Positions 8,820-17,861 of a stretch of DNA of 64,000 nucleotides are shown in pieces; the first letter of the stretch is position 1, and every line of letters begins with the position of its first letter. The DNA is from Saccharibacillus endophyticus (GTDB lineage: Bacteria > Bacillota > Bacilli > Paenibacillales > Paenibacillaceae): assembly GCF_013185185.1 (NCBI RefSeq), contig NZ_JAAZWE010000007.1, positions 62,001 to 126,000 of the forward strand, given 5' to 3'. The translations under genes were made by a program, and so were the position numbers. Below the pieces are notes generated by a model, which had not been told where the DNA came from, did not search any database, and saw only the letters and a program-made list of their open reading frames with translations.

Positions 8820-9764
8820 ATGGGCACAGCTCGGGCAAAACCAACGTCGAAAGCCGAAAGCGGAGCCAAAAAGGTCAAGTTTTCCACCCATCCGACTTCG
8901 GACAAAATCTATTACGTGTTTTCCGGCATCATTTTAACCAGCATCCTGATCGCCGTGGCTTATCCGTTAATTTACGTACTGTCGGCCTCGTTTTCGTCAG
9001 GCACGGCCGTCTCTTCGGGACAGGTGCTGCTATGGCCGGTCGATATCAGTTTGGAAGGCTACCAGGCCGTGTTCAAAAACAAAGACATTCTGCGTTCGTA
9101 CGGCAACACGTTTTTGTATACGATACTCGGGACGTTCATCAATGTTACCGTCGTGATGACATGCGCGTACGCGCTGTCGAGACCGGGGCTTAGAGGCCGT
9201 AACTTTTTCATGATTTTGTTCACGTTCACCATGTTTTTCAGCGGCGGATTGATTCCTTTTTACATGCTGATGCGCAATTTGCACCTGATCGATACGATGT
9301 GGGCGATGGTGCTTCCGGGCGCTTTGTCCGTATACAACATGATTATCGCCCGGACGTTTATCCAATCTTCGATTCCCGGCGAGTTGGTCGAGGCGACGAG
9401 CATGGACGGATGCAGCGATATCCGCTTCTTTTTCTCCTTCGTGCTGCCGTTGTCCAAAGCGGTCATCGCGGTGATTACGCTGTTCTCGGCCGTCGGCCAC
9501 TGGAACGCGTATTTCAATGCCCTGATGTATTTGAACGACCGTTCGCTTTATCCGCTGCAAGTCATTTTGCGGGAAATTCTGATCATGAATCAAGTAGACG
9601 TGAGCATGATCATGGACCCCGAGCTTCAGCAGGCGAACGTGCAGGCGGCGGCCGTGCTCAAGTACGCGTTGATCGTCGTGGCGACGCTGCCGATTCTGTG
9701 CGTGTATCCGTTCATTCAAAAATATTTCGTCAAAGGCGTCATGATCGGATCGTTGAAAGGATGA
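8820..9764 (+). CDS. Carbohydrate ABC transporter permease (YtcP-type)
   Basis: Second channel subunit of importer 1, 314 aa. It has six membrane segments, the typical N-terminal pattern VAYPLIYVLSASFSSG, the FTMFFSGGLIPFYM segment and the EAA loop EATSMDGCSDIRFFFSFVLP. The C-terminus ends in QKYFVKGVMIGSLKG, which is characteristic of this subfamily. AAAGGAGGAAC precedes the ATG. Its TGA overlaps the ATG of the next gene (ATGA), so the enzyme downstream is translated with the transporter. Confidence 0.94.
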   Translation: MGTARAKPTSKAESGAKKVKFSTHPTSDKIYYVFSGIILTSILIAVAYPLIYVLSASFSSGTAVSSGQVLLWPVDISLEGYQAVFKNKDILRSYGNTFLYTILGTFINVTVVMTCAYALSRPGLRGRNFFMILFTFTMFFSGGLIPFYMLMRNLHLIDTMWAMVLPGALSVYNMIIARTFIQSSIPGELVEATSMDGCSDIRFFFSFVLPLSKAVIAVITLFSAVGHWNAYFNALMYLNDRSLYPLQVILREILIMNQVDVSMIMDPELQQANVQAAAVLKYALIVVATLPILCVYPFIQKYFVKGVMIGSLKG

Positions 9765-11665
9765 ACCGGATGAACAAACGAATGCAAGGCACGTGTCCGG
9801 ACGGTCTGCTGCGCAAGCTGAACCAGTTGGAGACGCCTGCGGATTTTGAACCGACCGGGACGGATCGAAGTATCTATCTCGACTTGATGGAGAGCGCGTT
9901 GGACGGTTGGCGGTTCGGGCAAAAGGCAGGCGCGGACGCGGAAAAAGACGGCCTTCAGGTCCGCTCCCGGGTCTTGTCGTGTCTGGGAGGTCTGATCGCC
10001 GCGGGACGAAGAGAGGAAGAACTGAGGGCGTGGGAAGACTTGATGGACCGGGCTTGCGACGATCTGCCGAAACGCGGCGACGCCGGACATGCCGGACCGG
10101 AAACCGATTTTGCCGTAAAAGAGCTGATGCTGGCGCTGCGTGCGATGCAACCAAGGGTGCCGCAAGAAAAATTTGCAGGCTGGAAAGACAAGCTTGGACA
10201 AATCGAGCCGGAGCGCCATTACGCGTCCGTACTCGGTCGCGTATCCGGCAAAGAAGCGCTGCACAATATCAATATTTATAATATGGCGGGCGAATATTTG
10301 CGCGAAGCGGAAGGACTGACCGATAGCCGCGATTATTTTGCCGAGCATTGGCCGGCGCAGCTGGAGCGTTTTGACGAAAACGGCATGTACCGGGACCCCG
10401 GCAGTCCGATGCTGTACGATCTGACGGTTCGGGCCCATATCGGCTTGATGCTCGGATCGGGTTACGGCGGGGAATTCCGCGAAGCGTTGGACCGGAATAT
10501 CCGGCAGGGAGGGTTGATGTCGATCTTCATGCAGTCGGCTGCGGGGCAAGTTCCGTACGGCGGACGAAGCAGCCAGTTCAACTTTAACGAAGCGCTGCAC
10601 GCGGCAGTTTGCGAATACGAAGCGTCGCGTTATGCCAAGCTGGGCAATTTCAAAGCAGCCGGAGCGTTCAAACGCAGCGCCAAGCTGGCGGTTCGATCCG
10701 TTTTGCGTTGGGTGCGTCCCGAAGCGGGCGGGCTTCCCCGGCATCTGAAAAACAAGTACGATCCGCTGTCGGAATACGGCGCGGAGCCGTACGGGCATTA
10801 CGCCAAATATATGATCAGCCTGGGCAGTTTCGCCTACATGGCTTGGCTGGCTGCGGATGACGGGATTGAAGAAGCGATTTGCCCGGCGGAAGCAGGCGGA
10901 TACGTTTTGGGAACCTCGGATTCTTTTCATGCCGTCTTCGCCAATGCGGCCGGGCGTTCGATCCAGATCGACCTTTGCGGCAGCGCCGGATACGACGCGA
11001 CCGGGCTGGGACGTTACCATCGTTCAGGGCTGCCGACCGAGCTCGCGCTGTCGGCGCCTTTCGCTGCAAATGCCGCCTATCGGCTGCCCGGACAAGCAGA
11101 TTCGTCGGATGCCTGCATCGGGCCGGGATGGAGGACGCCCGACGGCAAACTTGTTTTTTTGGCTGAACTGCGGGGCGACGGGCTGAAAAGCGAAGTCGAG
11201 GTCGACCGGGCGGAGACGTCGGAGGTGAGGCTGCGTATCGGGTATTCAGGGCCGGCTTTGACGCAAAAAGGGATCTTCGGGATCGAAGAGAAGTACACGC
11301 TCTCCGCTCGAGGGCTGGAGATTGCGTGCCGGATCGTGCCGACCAGTGGCGAGGAAAAGCCGGAAGCGTATTATCGGGTTCCGCTGTTGGTCGAGAACGG
11401 CGGGGATTATATCGTTTGCGAGGTCGCCGCGCCGCAGAAAAGAGAACGGGAACCGGAACGGGAGGAAGATCGTACTCCGGCGCGGCTTGCCGACGTCCGT
11501 CTCGGGACGACCGTCTATCGGGTAAGCACGACCGGGATTGCGGCCTTGGACTTCGAATGCGCCAACCGGAACGGCGTGTATCGGCTGGTCACGCTGCGAG
11601 CGGCCGGGACGGAGCAGAAGCTGAAGCTGGATATGGATACGTTTGGAGCGAAGCAGGCAGAATGA
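9761..11665 (+). CDS. Predicted carbohydrate-active enzyme, family not identified
   Basis: Cytosolic protein of about 635 aa without signal peptide. The open frame extends far upstream, but the start that fits is ATG 9761 (overlapping the permease stop) or ATG 9770, which has AAAGG at better spacing. The first 370 residues are helix-rich with W/Y/G-rich turns (VSGKEALHNINIYNMAGEYL, FDENGMYRDPGSPMLYDLTV, AAGQVPYGGRSSQFNFNEA), suggesting an (alpha/alpha) toroid like those of DUF2264/GH154-type or heparinase-like enzymes. The last 230 residues are strand-rich, as in the beta-sandwich of such lyases and hydrolases. Coupling to the importer implies it acts on the incoming oligosaccharide. Family and reaction are inference only. 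Confidence 0.6.
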   Translation: MNRMNKRMQGTCPDGLLRKLNQLETPADFEPTGTDRSIYLDLMESALDGWRFGQKAGADAEKDGLQVRSRVLSCLGGLIAAGRREEELRAWEDLMDRACDDLPKRGDAGHAGPETDFAVKELMLALRAMQPRVPQEKFAGWKDKLGQIEPERHYASVLGRVSGKEALHNINIYNMAGEYLREAEGLTDSRDYFAEHWPAQLERFDENGMYRDPGSPMLYDLTVRAHIGLMLGSGYGGEFREALDRNIRQGGLMSIFMQSAAGQVPYGGRSSQFNFNEALHAAVCEYEASRYAKLGNFKAAGAFKRSAKLAVRSVLRWVRPEAGGLPRHLKNKYDPLSEYGAEPYGHYAKYMISLGSFAYMAWLAADDGIEEAICPAEAGGYVLGTSDSFHAVFANAAGRSIQIDLCGSAGYDATGLGRYHRSGLPTELALSAPFAANAAYRLPGQADSSDACIGPGWRTPDGKLVFLAELRGDGLKSEVEVDRAETSEVRLRIGYSGPALTQKGIFGIEEKYTLSARGLEIACRIVPTSGEEKPEAYYRVPLLVENGGDYIVCEVAAPQKREREPEREEDRTPARLADVRLGTTVYRVSTTGIAALDFECANRNGVYRLVTLRAAGTEQKLKLDMDTFGAKQAE

Positions 11666-11685
11666 AGAGTGGAGGAACGTCGAAT

Positions 11686-11735
11686 AAAAGCCAAACCTTG
11701 GGTCGTCTCCGGGACGACTTAGAGTTTGGCTTTTT
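11686..11735 (+). terminator. Intrinsic terminator of sugar locus 1
   Basis: Long hairpin: AAAAGCCAAAC (11686-11696) pairs with GTTTGGCTTTT (11724-11734), with an inner GTCGTC/GACGAC stem at 11702-11717 and a T-run at the end. It can also serve the converging minus-strand fucose genes. Confidence 0.88.
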
Positions 11736-11781
11736 CGTTGAAAAGAAAGGCTTCGCGCGAAAAACAAAACCGAAAATCTGT

Positions 11782-12204
11782 TCAGATCACGCCTTTTTTC
11801 AAAATAATATTTCCGTAGAGCGCTTCTTCGCCGGTCATCACGACGGCATAGGCACTTTTGGCGCGTTCGTAAAAGGCGAAGCGTTCTTCGAACGCCAGCG
11901 TGGCCGAGGCGTCATGGCGGGCGACGATCTCGCGATACGTGTCCCAGACGGTCGGTACGACCGGATCGCCGGGCACGACGCTCATGAGCGCGGCCTGATG
12001 TTCGGCGTACGGGTCGAGCGGCAGCAGTTCCAGGATCGCGTCCAGCAGAGGCGGGATACCGAGGCCGTCGCAGCGGATCACGTTCGGATGCAGCGAGTGG
12101 CCGGGGAAGTTGGCGTCTGCCAGAACGATCTCGTCGCCGTGACCCATTTTCATCAAGGCATGCACCAAGTCGGGAGACAGGATTTTGGGAATCTTTTTTA
12201 ACAT
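11782..12204 (-). CDS. fucU: L-fucose mutarotase
   Basis: Interconverts the alpha and beta anomers of L-fucose so that the isomerase gets its preferred form. The 140 aa product has the normal FucU length and the highly conserved N-terminal pattern IPKILSPDLVHALMKMGHGD followed by IVLADANFPGHSL. Further matches are RCDGLGIPPLLDAIL and the C-terminal YGNIILKKGV. These separate FucU from the related ribose pyranase RbsD. It is the last gene of the minus-strand fuc genes, 18 bases after fucA, with AGGAG upstream of the ATG. Confidence 0.93.
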   Translation of the reverse strand: MLKKIPKILSPDLVHALMKMGHGDEIVLADANFPGHSLHPNVIRCDGLGIPPLLDAILELLPLDPYAEHQAALMSVVPGDPVVPTVWDTYREIVARHDASATLAFEERFAFYERAKSAYAVVMTGEEALYGNIILKKGVI

Positions 12205-12222
12205 GTAGGCAACTCTCCTGTT

Positions 12223-12900
12223 CTAAAATCCATAAAATGAACGCAGCGCGACCAACTCGTCGATGCGATGCTTGGGCAGTTCGCGTTCGCCGTCGATCAT
12301 GCGCGTCAGGAAAGTCAGTTTGGCGGTGTATTCGAGACGCTCCATGTTCATGTAGGCGTCCATCACGCTTTTGCCCCAAGTGAGCGCGCCGTGGCTTTCG
12401 AGCAGGACGGCCGTTTTTTTGCCGAGAAAAGGCATGATCGAATCCGGAATTTCTTCGGTGGACGGAGTGCCGTATACGGCCAGCGGAATATCGCCCATCG
12501 CGATGACGGATTCCGGCATCATCATTTTGTCGAGCGCTTCGCCTTTGATCGCGAAAGCGGTAGCGTAAGGCGGGTGGGCATGCACGACGCCTTTCATCTC
12601 GGGCAGTTCGCGGTAAACGCGCAGGTGCATTTTGACCTCGGTGGACGGGCGGTAGCCTTCGGATGCTTCGACGATCTCGCCGTCCAGATTGACCTTTACC
12701 AGCATATGCGGCTCCAGATAGCCTTTGCTGACGCCGGTCGGGGAAGCCAGAATTTCGCTGTCGGACAGGCGGGCGGAAATATTGCCGTCATTGGCGGCGA
12801 TGAAGTCTTTATTGAACAGATTGCGGCCGATATCGCAAATTTGCAGGCGCAGCAGGCGCTCGCGTTCGGCGGGATCGACAACGGTGTAAGGATCGGTCAT
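12223..12900 (-). CDS. fucA: L-fuculose-1-phosphate aldolase (class II)
   Basis: Cleaves L-fuculose-1-phosphate to dihydroxyacetone phosphate and L-lactaldehyde. The 225 aa protein is a class II aldolase/adducin fold with the zinc-binding HAHPPYATAFA motif (two metal histidines), the catalytic Glu/Gly region NDGNISARL near residue 40 and the third metal histidine in ESHGALTWG. Related rhamnulose and ribulose phosphate aldolases share the fold; the call as fucA rests on adjacent fucI and fucU. AAAGGAG precedes the ATG. It has its own promoter candidate in the 326-base gap upstream, shared with fucU. Confidence 0.9.
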   Translation of the reverse strand: MTDPYTVVDPAERERLLRLQICDIGRNLFNKDFIAANDGNISARLSDSEILASPTGVSKGYLEPHMLVKVNLDGEIVEASEGYRPSTEVKMHLRVYRELPEMKGVVHAHPPYATAFAIKGEALDKMMMPESVIAMGDIPLAVYGTPSTEEIPDSIMPFLGKKTAVLLESHGALTWGKSVMDAYMNMERLEYTAKLTFLTRMIDGERELPKHRIDELVALRSFYGF

Positions 12901-12973
12901 GGGTTGATTCTCCTTTTCGATTGGATCAGGTCGGGTCGAGCGGAAGTTGGAAATTTGCTTATTTCGTCAACAA

Positions 12974-13072
12974 TTTATACAAAAAAAGACCGGAAGTCGC
13001 AAAAAGTAAGCGTTTGGTCAACAATTTCAGCAGAAAGCTCGCGTAAATGGATGAAACGAGCAAATTTGTTGA
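12974..13072 (-). promoter_or_regulatory. fucAU promoter with repeated operator-like boxes
   Basis: On the minus strand a -35 TTGCGA (13002-12997) and -10 TATAAA (12979-12974) are separated by 17 bases. Boxes of the form GTCAACAA(T/A)TT lie at 12966-12976 and 13017-13027, with an inverted version at 13062-13072. The same core occurs upstream of fucI, so it is a candidate site for the divergent DeoR-type regulator. A weaker cre-like sequence (13005-13018) abuts the -35. The remainder of the gap 12901-13226 shows no gene. Confidence 0.55.
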
Positions 13073-13226
13073 AAAAGCCATGATTTAAGCGAAAAGGTGT
13101 GCGTATGGGCAGCATTTGTTAAAGAGGCGTAGTTTGCTGCTTCAGGATATGATCCGAATTTGATGGTTAATGGTCTTAGGATTGCAACGACGCTAAAATT
13201 GTGGATTTTGATTTTAGCGCTCGTGT

Positions 13227-14723
13227 TCAGTTCGTACGTGAGTGCGGTTCGAAGCGTTCAAGCGTAAACGAACGCTCGATGATGTCCGCCCGGCGGGCGA
13301 AGTCCAGCTCGCCCAATGCGGCGAGTTGGATCAGCGCGCTGCCTGCCGCGCTGGCTTCTACAGGGCCGGAGATAACGCTGCGGCCGGTGCGCTGTGCCGT
13401 CAGGCGGCAGAGCAGCGCGTTGCGGCTGCCGCCTCCGACGAGATGGACCGCGGCGATGGCGCGGCCGGAGACGACTTCCAGTTCGTCGATCGACCGGCCG
13501 TAAGCATCGGCGAGGCTTTCCAGCACGAGGCGCGCGATTTCGCCGGGACTATCGGGAACCGGCTGCCCGGTATCCCGGCAGTACTGCCGGACTCTCTCCG
13601 GCATATCGCCCGGAGCGGAAAAGCGCGGATCGTTCGGATCGATCCACGAATCCGCAGGCCCTGCGGCTTCTGCCAGCGATACGAGGTCCGTGTGGCTGAA
13701 GTTCTCGCCTTCCGCGTTCCAATGCTTGCGGCATTCCTGAAGCAACCACAAGCCCGTTATATTTTTGAGCAGCCGATTGCCGCCGCCGTAACAAGCTTCA
13801 TTGGTAAATCCGCGTTCGAAAGCCGCCTCGCTCACGACGGGGCGCGAAGTCTCGATACCCGCAATCGACCAGGTGCCGCAACTGATAAATGCGGCGCTCT
13901 CAGAATTTCGTTCCGATTCTGCAGAAAGACTAGCTTTGTACGGCACCGAGGCCACTGCCGAAGCGGTATCGTGCGATGCCCCGGCTATGACGCGCATCGG
14001 TCCGCAGCGCAGCTCGGCTTGCAGATCCGGTCGAAGCTCGCCGAGTACGGTTCCGGCCGGAACGATCGGGACGATCAGCTCCGATGGAATATCCAGTCTC
14101 GTCAACACGTCGGTATCAGCTCCGCTGCCGCCGGCCGTCAACAATCCGCTCGTGCTCCAAATCGTCCGTTCCGAAGCCTTGACCCCGGACAGCTCGTAAT
14201 GGAACAAGTCCGGCATCATCAGGATGCTTGACGCACGTTCGCGCAGCTCCGGTGCTTCTTGCAGGTCGGAGAACAGTTGATACACGGTGTTGATGACGTC
14301 CGGTTGGTTACCCGTCAGCTTGAATTGCTCGACTCGCGGAAGAAGGCGTTCCAGCTCTGCGGCATGCTTGCCCATTCGGGCATCTCGATAATGGTGCGCC
14401 TTGCGGAGCAGCGCGCCGTCTTGCCCGATCCATCCGTAATCGACGCCCCAGGTATCGACGCCGATGCCGAGAATCGGTTGATCCTCGGCGGCGAGACGAA
14501 TGCCGACTTTGATCTCTTTCAGCAGACCTTCGACATCCCAGTACAGGCTGCCGCGTTCCTCGATCGCCATATTGTCGAAACGGTGGATCTCGCGCAGCTC
14601 CAAGCGAATGCCGTCGAAGGCGGCGAGCATCACCCGACCCGAGCTTGCGCCCAGATCGACCGCAAGCACTCTTTTAATAGAAGGTTTCTCCGACTCCGCG
14701 TATGCACGTGTTTGTTCATCCAT
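13227..14723 (-). CDS. fucK: Sugar kinase of the rhamnulokinase type, probable L-fuculokinase
   Basis: Phosphorylates L-fuculose to L-fuculose-1-phosphate with ATP. The 498 aa protein belongs to the FGGY family: an N-terminal phosphate loop VLAVDLGASSGRVMLA, the substrate segment GVDTWGVDYGWI, the linker GASHDTASAVASVP and the C-terminal ATP site VHLVGGGSRNALLCRLTA. The sequence is closer to RhaB than to the E. coli FucK type, but the neighbours are fucI, fucA and fucU, and no rhamnose isomerase is seen. The ATG at 14723 is chosen over an upstream open frame because it has GAGGGTAG at good spacing and starts just before the kinase fold. It follows fucI by 23 bases. Confidence 0.85.
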   Translation of the reverse strand: MDEQTRAYAESEKPSIKRVLAVDLGASSGRVMLAAFDGIRLELREIHRFDNMAIEERGSLYWDVEGLLKEIKVGIRLAAEDQPILGIGVDTWGVDYGWIGQDGALLRKAHHYRDARMGKHAAELERLLPRVEQFKLTGNQPDVINTVYQLFSDLQEAPELRERASSILMMPDLFHYELSGVKASERTIWSTSGLLTAGGSGADTDVLTRLDIPSELIVPIVPAGTVLGELRPDLQAELRCGPMRVIAGASHDTASAVASVPYKASLSAESERNSESAAFISCGTWSIAGIETSRPVVSEAAFERGFTNEACYGGGNRLLKNITGLWLLQECRKHWNAEGENFSHTDLVSLAEAAGPADSWIDPNDPRFSAPGDMPERVRQYCRDTGQPVPDSPGEIARLVLESLADAYGRSIDELEVVSGRAIAAVHLVGGGSRNALLCRLTAQRTGRSVISGPVEASAAGSALIQLAALGELDFARRADIIERSFTLERFEPHSRTN

Positions 14724-14746
14724 AAACGCTACCCTCGATCGGCGAT

Positions 14747-16525
14747 TCAATACAACGGGCCGAAATTCCGGCACGCCGCATAATCCGCCGCTTCCGGGTT
14801 TTCCGTGCCGAACAGCGACCAGACGCGCGGACGGAAAACGTCTTTTTCCTCCACGTTGTGCATGCTGACCGGAATCCGCAGGATAGAGGCGAGCGTAATC
14901 AGGTCGGCGCCGATATGTCCGTAGCTGATCGCGCCGTGGTTGGCGCCCCAGTTGTTCATCACGTCGTAGACGCTGGCGAACGATCCTTTTCCGGTTAACT
15001 TCGGCGCGAACCAGGTCGTCGGCCAAGTCGGATCGGTGCGCTCGTCGAGCGTGCGGTGCACGTCTTCCGGCAGATCGACCGTGTACCCTTCCGCCAACTG
15101 AAGCACCGGGCCGAGGCCTTTGACCAGATTCAGGCGGGCCATCGTGACCGGCATGCCGCCGCGCGTCAGATAATCCGTCGAAAAGCCGCCGCCGCGGAAA
15201 TATTCCTGCGAAGCCGGACGGAACAGCGTTTTTTCGAGCGTGCGCGATACTTCTTCGTCCGTCACGTCCCAGAACGGCTTGATCGCGGGCCGACCGTCGA
15301 TCTGCTGCTCGCCGGTTCCGTCCAGCGCCGCCGAACCGGAGTTGATCAGATGCAGCAGGCCGCCTTCCGCCGCGCCGTCCAACTTATGTCCGGTCACGCG
15401 TTCGACCGCCGCCGGACTCCAGAACGTGCGCACGTCCGCGAAAATCTGCGCCGTGCCGGTCAGCAGATGGTTGAACAGCATGACGACGCCGTTCAGGCTG
15501 TCGTTCTCGGTCGCCACGATATAAGGAGCGCGGCGCCCGTTCCAGTCGAACGAGGAATTGAGGATCGTTTCCATGAAGTCGCCGTTCGGGAAATGGTCCG
15601 TCCACTGCCGCTGTCCCTGGAACCCGCCCGCGATCGCGAAGTGACCGTTTGCCTCTTCCTCGAAGCCCAGTTCTTTGAGCCGGGGATTGCCGACCATGAG
15701 GTCGCGCGCGATCAGCGTCATTTTGACGACGAATTCCCACTGCTTGCCTTGTTCCTCTTCGCCGATGATCAGATGTTCGGGATTGTTGTTGTCGCCGAGC
15801 TTGCAGTTTGCTTGGGTCCAGGCCAACGCTTTTGCATACTCGTCCTGGTCGTAAATGCCTTCCTCGATCCGGCGGATAAACTCCGACATGTCCACGTATT
15901 CGTTGCGCATGCCTAAGTAGTGCTGGAACAGCGTTTCGTCCACGATCGAGCCCGCGATGCCCATCGAGACGGAGCCCATGGACAGATACGCTTTGCCCCG
16001 GATGACGGCGGCGGCGAGAGCGGATTTGGCGAAACGCAGCAGCTTGGTCCGCACGTCCGCCGGAATCTCTTCGCTGCCCGAATCCTGCACGTCTTCGCCG
16101 TAGATGCCGAACGCCGGGATGCCTTTTTGCGCGTAAGCCGACAGCACCGCCGCCAGGTAGACCGCGCCCGGACGCTCCGTGCCGTTGAAGCCCCACACCG
16201 CGTGCGGAATCGAAGCGTCCATGTCCATCGTTTCCGAGCCGTAACACCAGCAAGGCGTGACCGTGATGGACACGCCGACGTTTTCTCGCTTGAATTTGGC
16301 CGCTGCCGCCGAAGCTTCCGCCACGCCGCCGATCGTGCTGTCCGCGATCACGCATTCCACGGGCGAGCCGTCGGGATAACGCAGGTTTTCCCGCAAAAAT
16401 GCAGCGGTGCGCCGCGCCATGCCCATCGTCTGCTCCTCCAGCGACTCCCGTACTCCTCTGCGTCTTCCGTCGATGGTCGGGCGAATTCCGATCTTGGGAT
16501 ACTGCTTGATAACGGTGGATGACAT
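14747..16525 (-). CDS. fucI: L-fucose isomerase
   Basis: Manganese-dependent ketol isomerase converting L-fucose to L-fuculose, the first committed step. At 592 aa it matches the E. coli enzyme (591 aa) in length. Conserved stretches include [20 protein letters not shown] at the N-terminus, [35 protein letters not shown] and the C-terminal [23 protein letters not shown] 16525 has AAGGAGGA upstream; the longer open frame starts in AT-rich promoter sequence and is discarded. It heads the minus-strand fuc genes, divergent from the DeoR-type regulator, with cre-like and operator-like sites between. Confidence 0.96.
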   Translation of the reverse strand: MSSTVIKQYPKIGIRPTIDGRRRGVRESLEEQTMGMARRTAAFLRENLRYPDGSPVECVIADSTIGGVAEASAAAAKFKRENVGVSITVTPCWCYGSETMDMDASIPHAVWGFNGTERPGAVYLAAVLSAYAQKGIPAFGIYGEDVQDSGSEEIPADVRTKLLRFAKSALAAAVIRGKAYLSMGSVSMGIAGSIVDETLFQHYLGMRNEYVDMSEFIRRIEEGIYDQDEYAKALAWTQANCKLGDNNNPEHLIIGEEEQGKQWEFVVKMTLIARDLMVGNPRLKELGFEEEANGHFAIAGGFQGQRQWTDHFPNGDFMETILNSSFDWNGRRAPYIVATENDSLNGVVMLFNHLLTGTAQIFADVRTFWSPAAVERVTGHKLDGAAEGGLLHLINSGSAALDGTGEQQIDGRPAIKPFWDVTDEEVSRTLEKTLFRPASQEYFRGGGFSTDYLTRGGMPVTMARLNLVKGLGPVLQLAEGYTVDLPEDVHRTLDERTDPTWPTTWFAPKLTGKGSFASVYDVMNNWGANHGAISYGHIGADLITLASILRIPVSMHNVEEKDVFRPRVWSLFGTENPEAADYAACRNFGPLY

Positions 16526-16583
16526 AACGTTCCTCCTTGGGATTTGGATCAAAGGATAGTTTGATTCAGAGCTTTTCGTCATA

Positions 16584-16597
16584 AGTATACGCTTACA
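16584..16597. promoter_or_regulatory. CcpA cre-like site upstream of fucI
   Basis: Read on the minus strand, TGTAAGCGTATACT fits the cre consensus with two mismatches. It lies about 60 bases upstream of the fucI start, within the 319-base divergent region 16526-16844. Confidence 0.55.
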
Positions 16598-16708
16598 AAA
16601 AAGACGGGAATCACTGCGAAAAAACATCGCAACACAATAGTGCAGGCAGAAAAGCAAACGGCCGCTGTTTTTATTTTCCTCTTCATATTAAAAGCACTCA
16701 ATATCAAA

Positions 16709-16797
16709 GTCAACAAATAAACCACATTTTATAGTGTTTTAATTGTGGTTTTGTTGATTTATTTCTTTTGAAACGTTAGATAATTGTGGTTTCTTGG
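16709..16797. promoter_or_regulatory. Operator-like repeats in the fucI / regulator intergenic region
   Basis: GTCAACAAATAAACCACA (16709-16726) and TTGTGGTTTTGTTG (16743-16756) form an imperfect inverted repeat with a 16-base centre. A third half-box TTGTGGTTTCTTGG follows at 16784-16797. The CAACAA core recurs at the fucA promoter. DeoR-family proteins typically bind several such boxes between divergent genes, so these are candidate operators controlling both directions. Confidence 0.6.
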
Positions 16798-16844
16798 TTT
16801 TCGTGATACGGTAAAACCAATTATTCCTTAGGAGCGGATGCAAA

Positions 16845-17618
16845 ATGAGAGCGCAGCAGCGGCGGGAATCGATCATCAACGAGCTGTATCGGAACAAAAA
16901 GGTTCAGGTATCGGCGTTGGCGCAGGAGTTCGGCGTATCCGAAGAGACGGTGCGGCGCGATCTGGACAAGTTGGAAAAAGAAGGCGTGGCGCAGAAAAAT
17001 TACGGCGGCGCGGTGCTGAGCGCTCCGACCAATCGCGACCCTTCCTACGCGAGCCGGCACGATCTCAATTTGGAAGCCAAACGGATCATCGCCGGCTACG
17101 CGCTCGATTTGATTCATGACGGGGACAGCATCATGGCCGATACGAGTTCGACGGCTTTCGAGACGCTGCGGATGTCGACCGAACGCCGCGAGAATCTGAC
17201 GCTGATCACGAACTCCCTCGTTGCGTTGTCCGCATTCCAGCAATCCGGCCATCGTCTGATCGGTACGGGAGGGACGCTGGGGGCGTCGACCAGCTCGTTT
17301 GTCGGGCCGGACGCTTCGCGTACGATCGAGCGTTATAACGCCGATGTGGCGCTGCTCGGCTGCAAGGCGTTATCCATGCACGGAGGCATTTGCGATTCGA
17401 ACGAAGCGGAGAGCGAACTCAAGCTGCTGATGCGCCGTCAGGCGAACAAAACGATATTGCTCGCCGACCATTCGAAGTTCGACCGGCTGGCTTTTATCCG
17501 GCTGTTCGACTTCGGCGAGATCGATTTCGTGGTGACGGACCGTCAGCCAGCGGAGGAGTGGGTAGGTTTTTTGCGCAGGCGCGGGGTGACGTTGGTATGC
17601 GGGGAAAACAACCTTTGA
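16845..17618 (+). CDS. DeoR-family transcriptional regulator of fucose genes
   Basis: Cytosolic repressor of 257 aa. The N-terminal winged helix-turn-helix shows the DeoR signature: RESIINELYRNKKVQVSALA followed by FGVSEETVRRDLDKLEKEG. The C-terminal effector domain has the usual DSIMADTSSTAFE, LTLITNSL, TGGTLGASTSSFVGPDA and ILLADHSKFDR blocks of the phosphosugar-sensing DeoRC fold. The effector is presumably fuculose-1-phosphate (inference from context and from E. coli FucR). TAGGAG precedes the ATG. It is divergent from fucI across a region with repeated boxes and is followed by a strong terminator, so it is transcribed alone. Confidence 0.92.
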   Translation: MRAQQRRESIINELYRNKKVQVSALAQEFGVSEETVRRDLDKLEKEGVAQKNYGGAVLSAPTNRDPSYASRHDLNLEAKRIIAGYALDLIHDGDSIMADTSSTAFETLRMSTERRENLTLITNSLVALSAFQQSGHRLIGTGGTLGASTSSFVGPDASRTIERYNADVALLGCKALSMHGGICDSNEAESELKLLMRRQANKTILLADHSKFDRLAFIRLFDFGEIDFVVTDRQPAEEWVGFLRRRGVTLVCGENNL

Positions 17619-17663
17619 ACATAAGTTCCGTTAAAGACATCAAACAAACGGTTTGTGCGCGTC

Positions 17664-17704
17664 GGGCGCCGATGTTCTCCGAAAGGGGAATCGGCGCCCG
17701 TTTT
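17664..17704 (+). terminator. Intrinsic terminator after the DeoR regulator
   Basis: Perfect 10-bp stem GGGCGCCGAT (17664-17673) and ATCGGCGCCC (17690-17699), then G and four T. Confidence 0.8.
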
Positions 17705-17861
17705 GCTGTGCCCGTATCGGCGAAAACGGGCGCAAAGCTCGGCGGTATGCGGGCCGCGGGAGACGTTTTCGCATAAGCAGGATTCTTGTCTATTTACGTT
17801 CTTCCTTCTTTCCGGCTACACTCGCAGGGAAAACCGCAAACCGAAAAGAAAGGAGCTTTCG

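Noticed and set aside
11782-16525. Rhamnose catabolism instead of fucose
   Set aside because: The kinase is RhaB-like, but the isomerase has FucI length and motifs and the mutarotase is FucU, not RhaM.
17655-17861. Longer N-terminus for the GH105 gene
   Set aside because: The extra 69 codons cross the regulator terminator and have no ribosome site, whereas ATG 17862 has AGGAG and begins at the usual family start.
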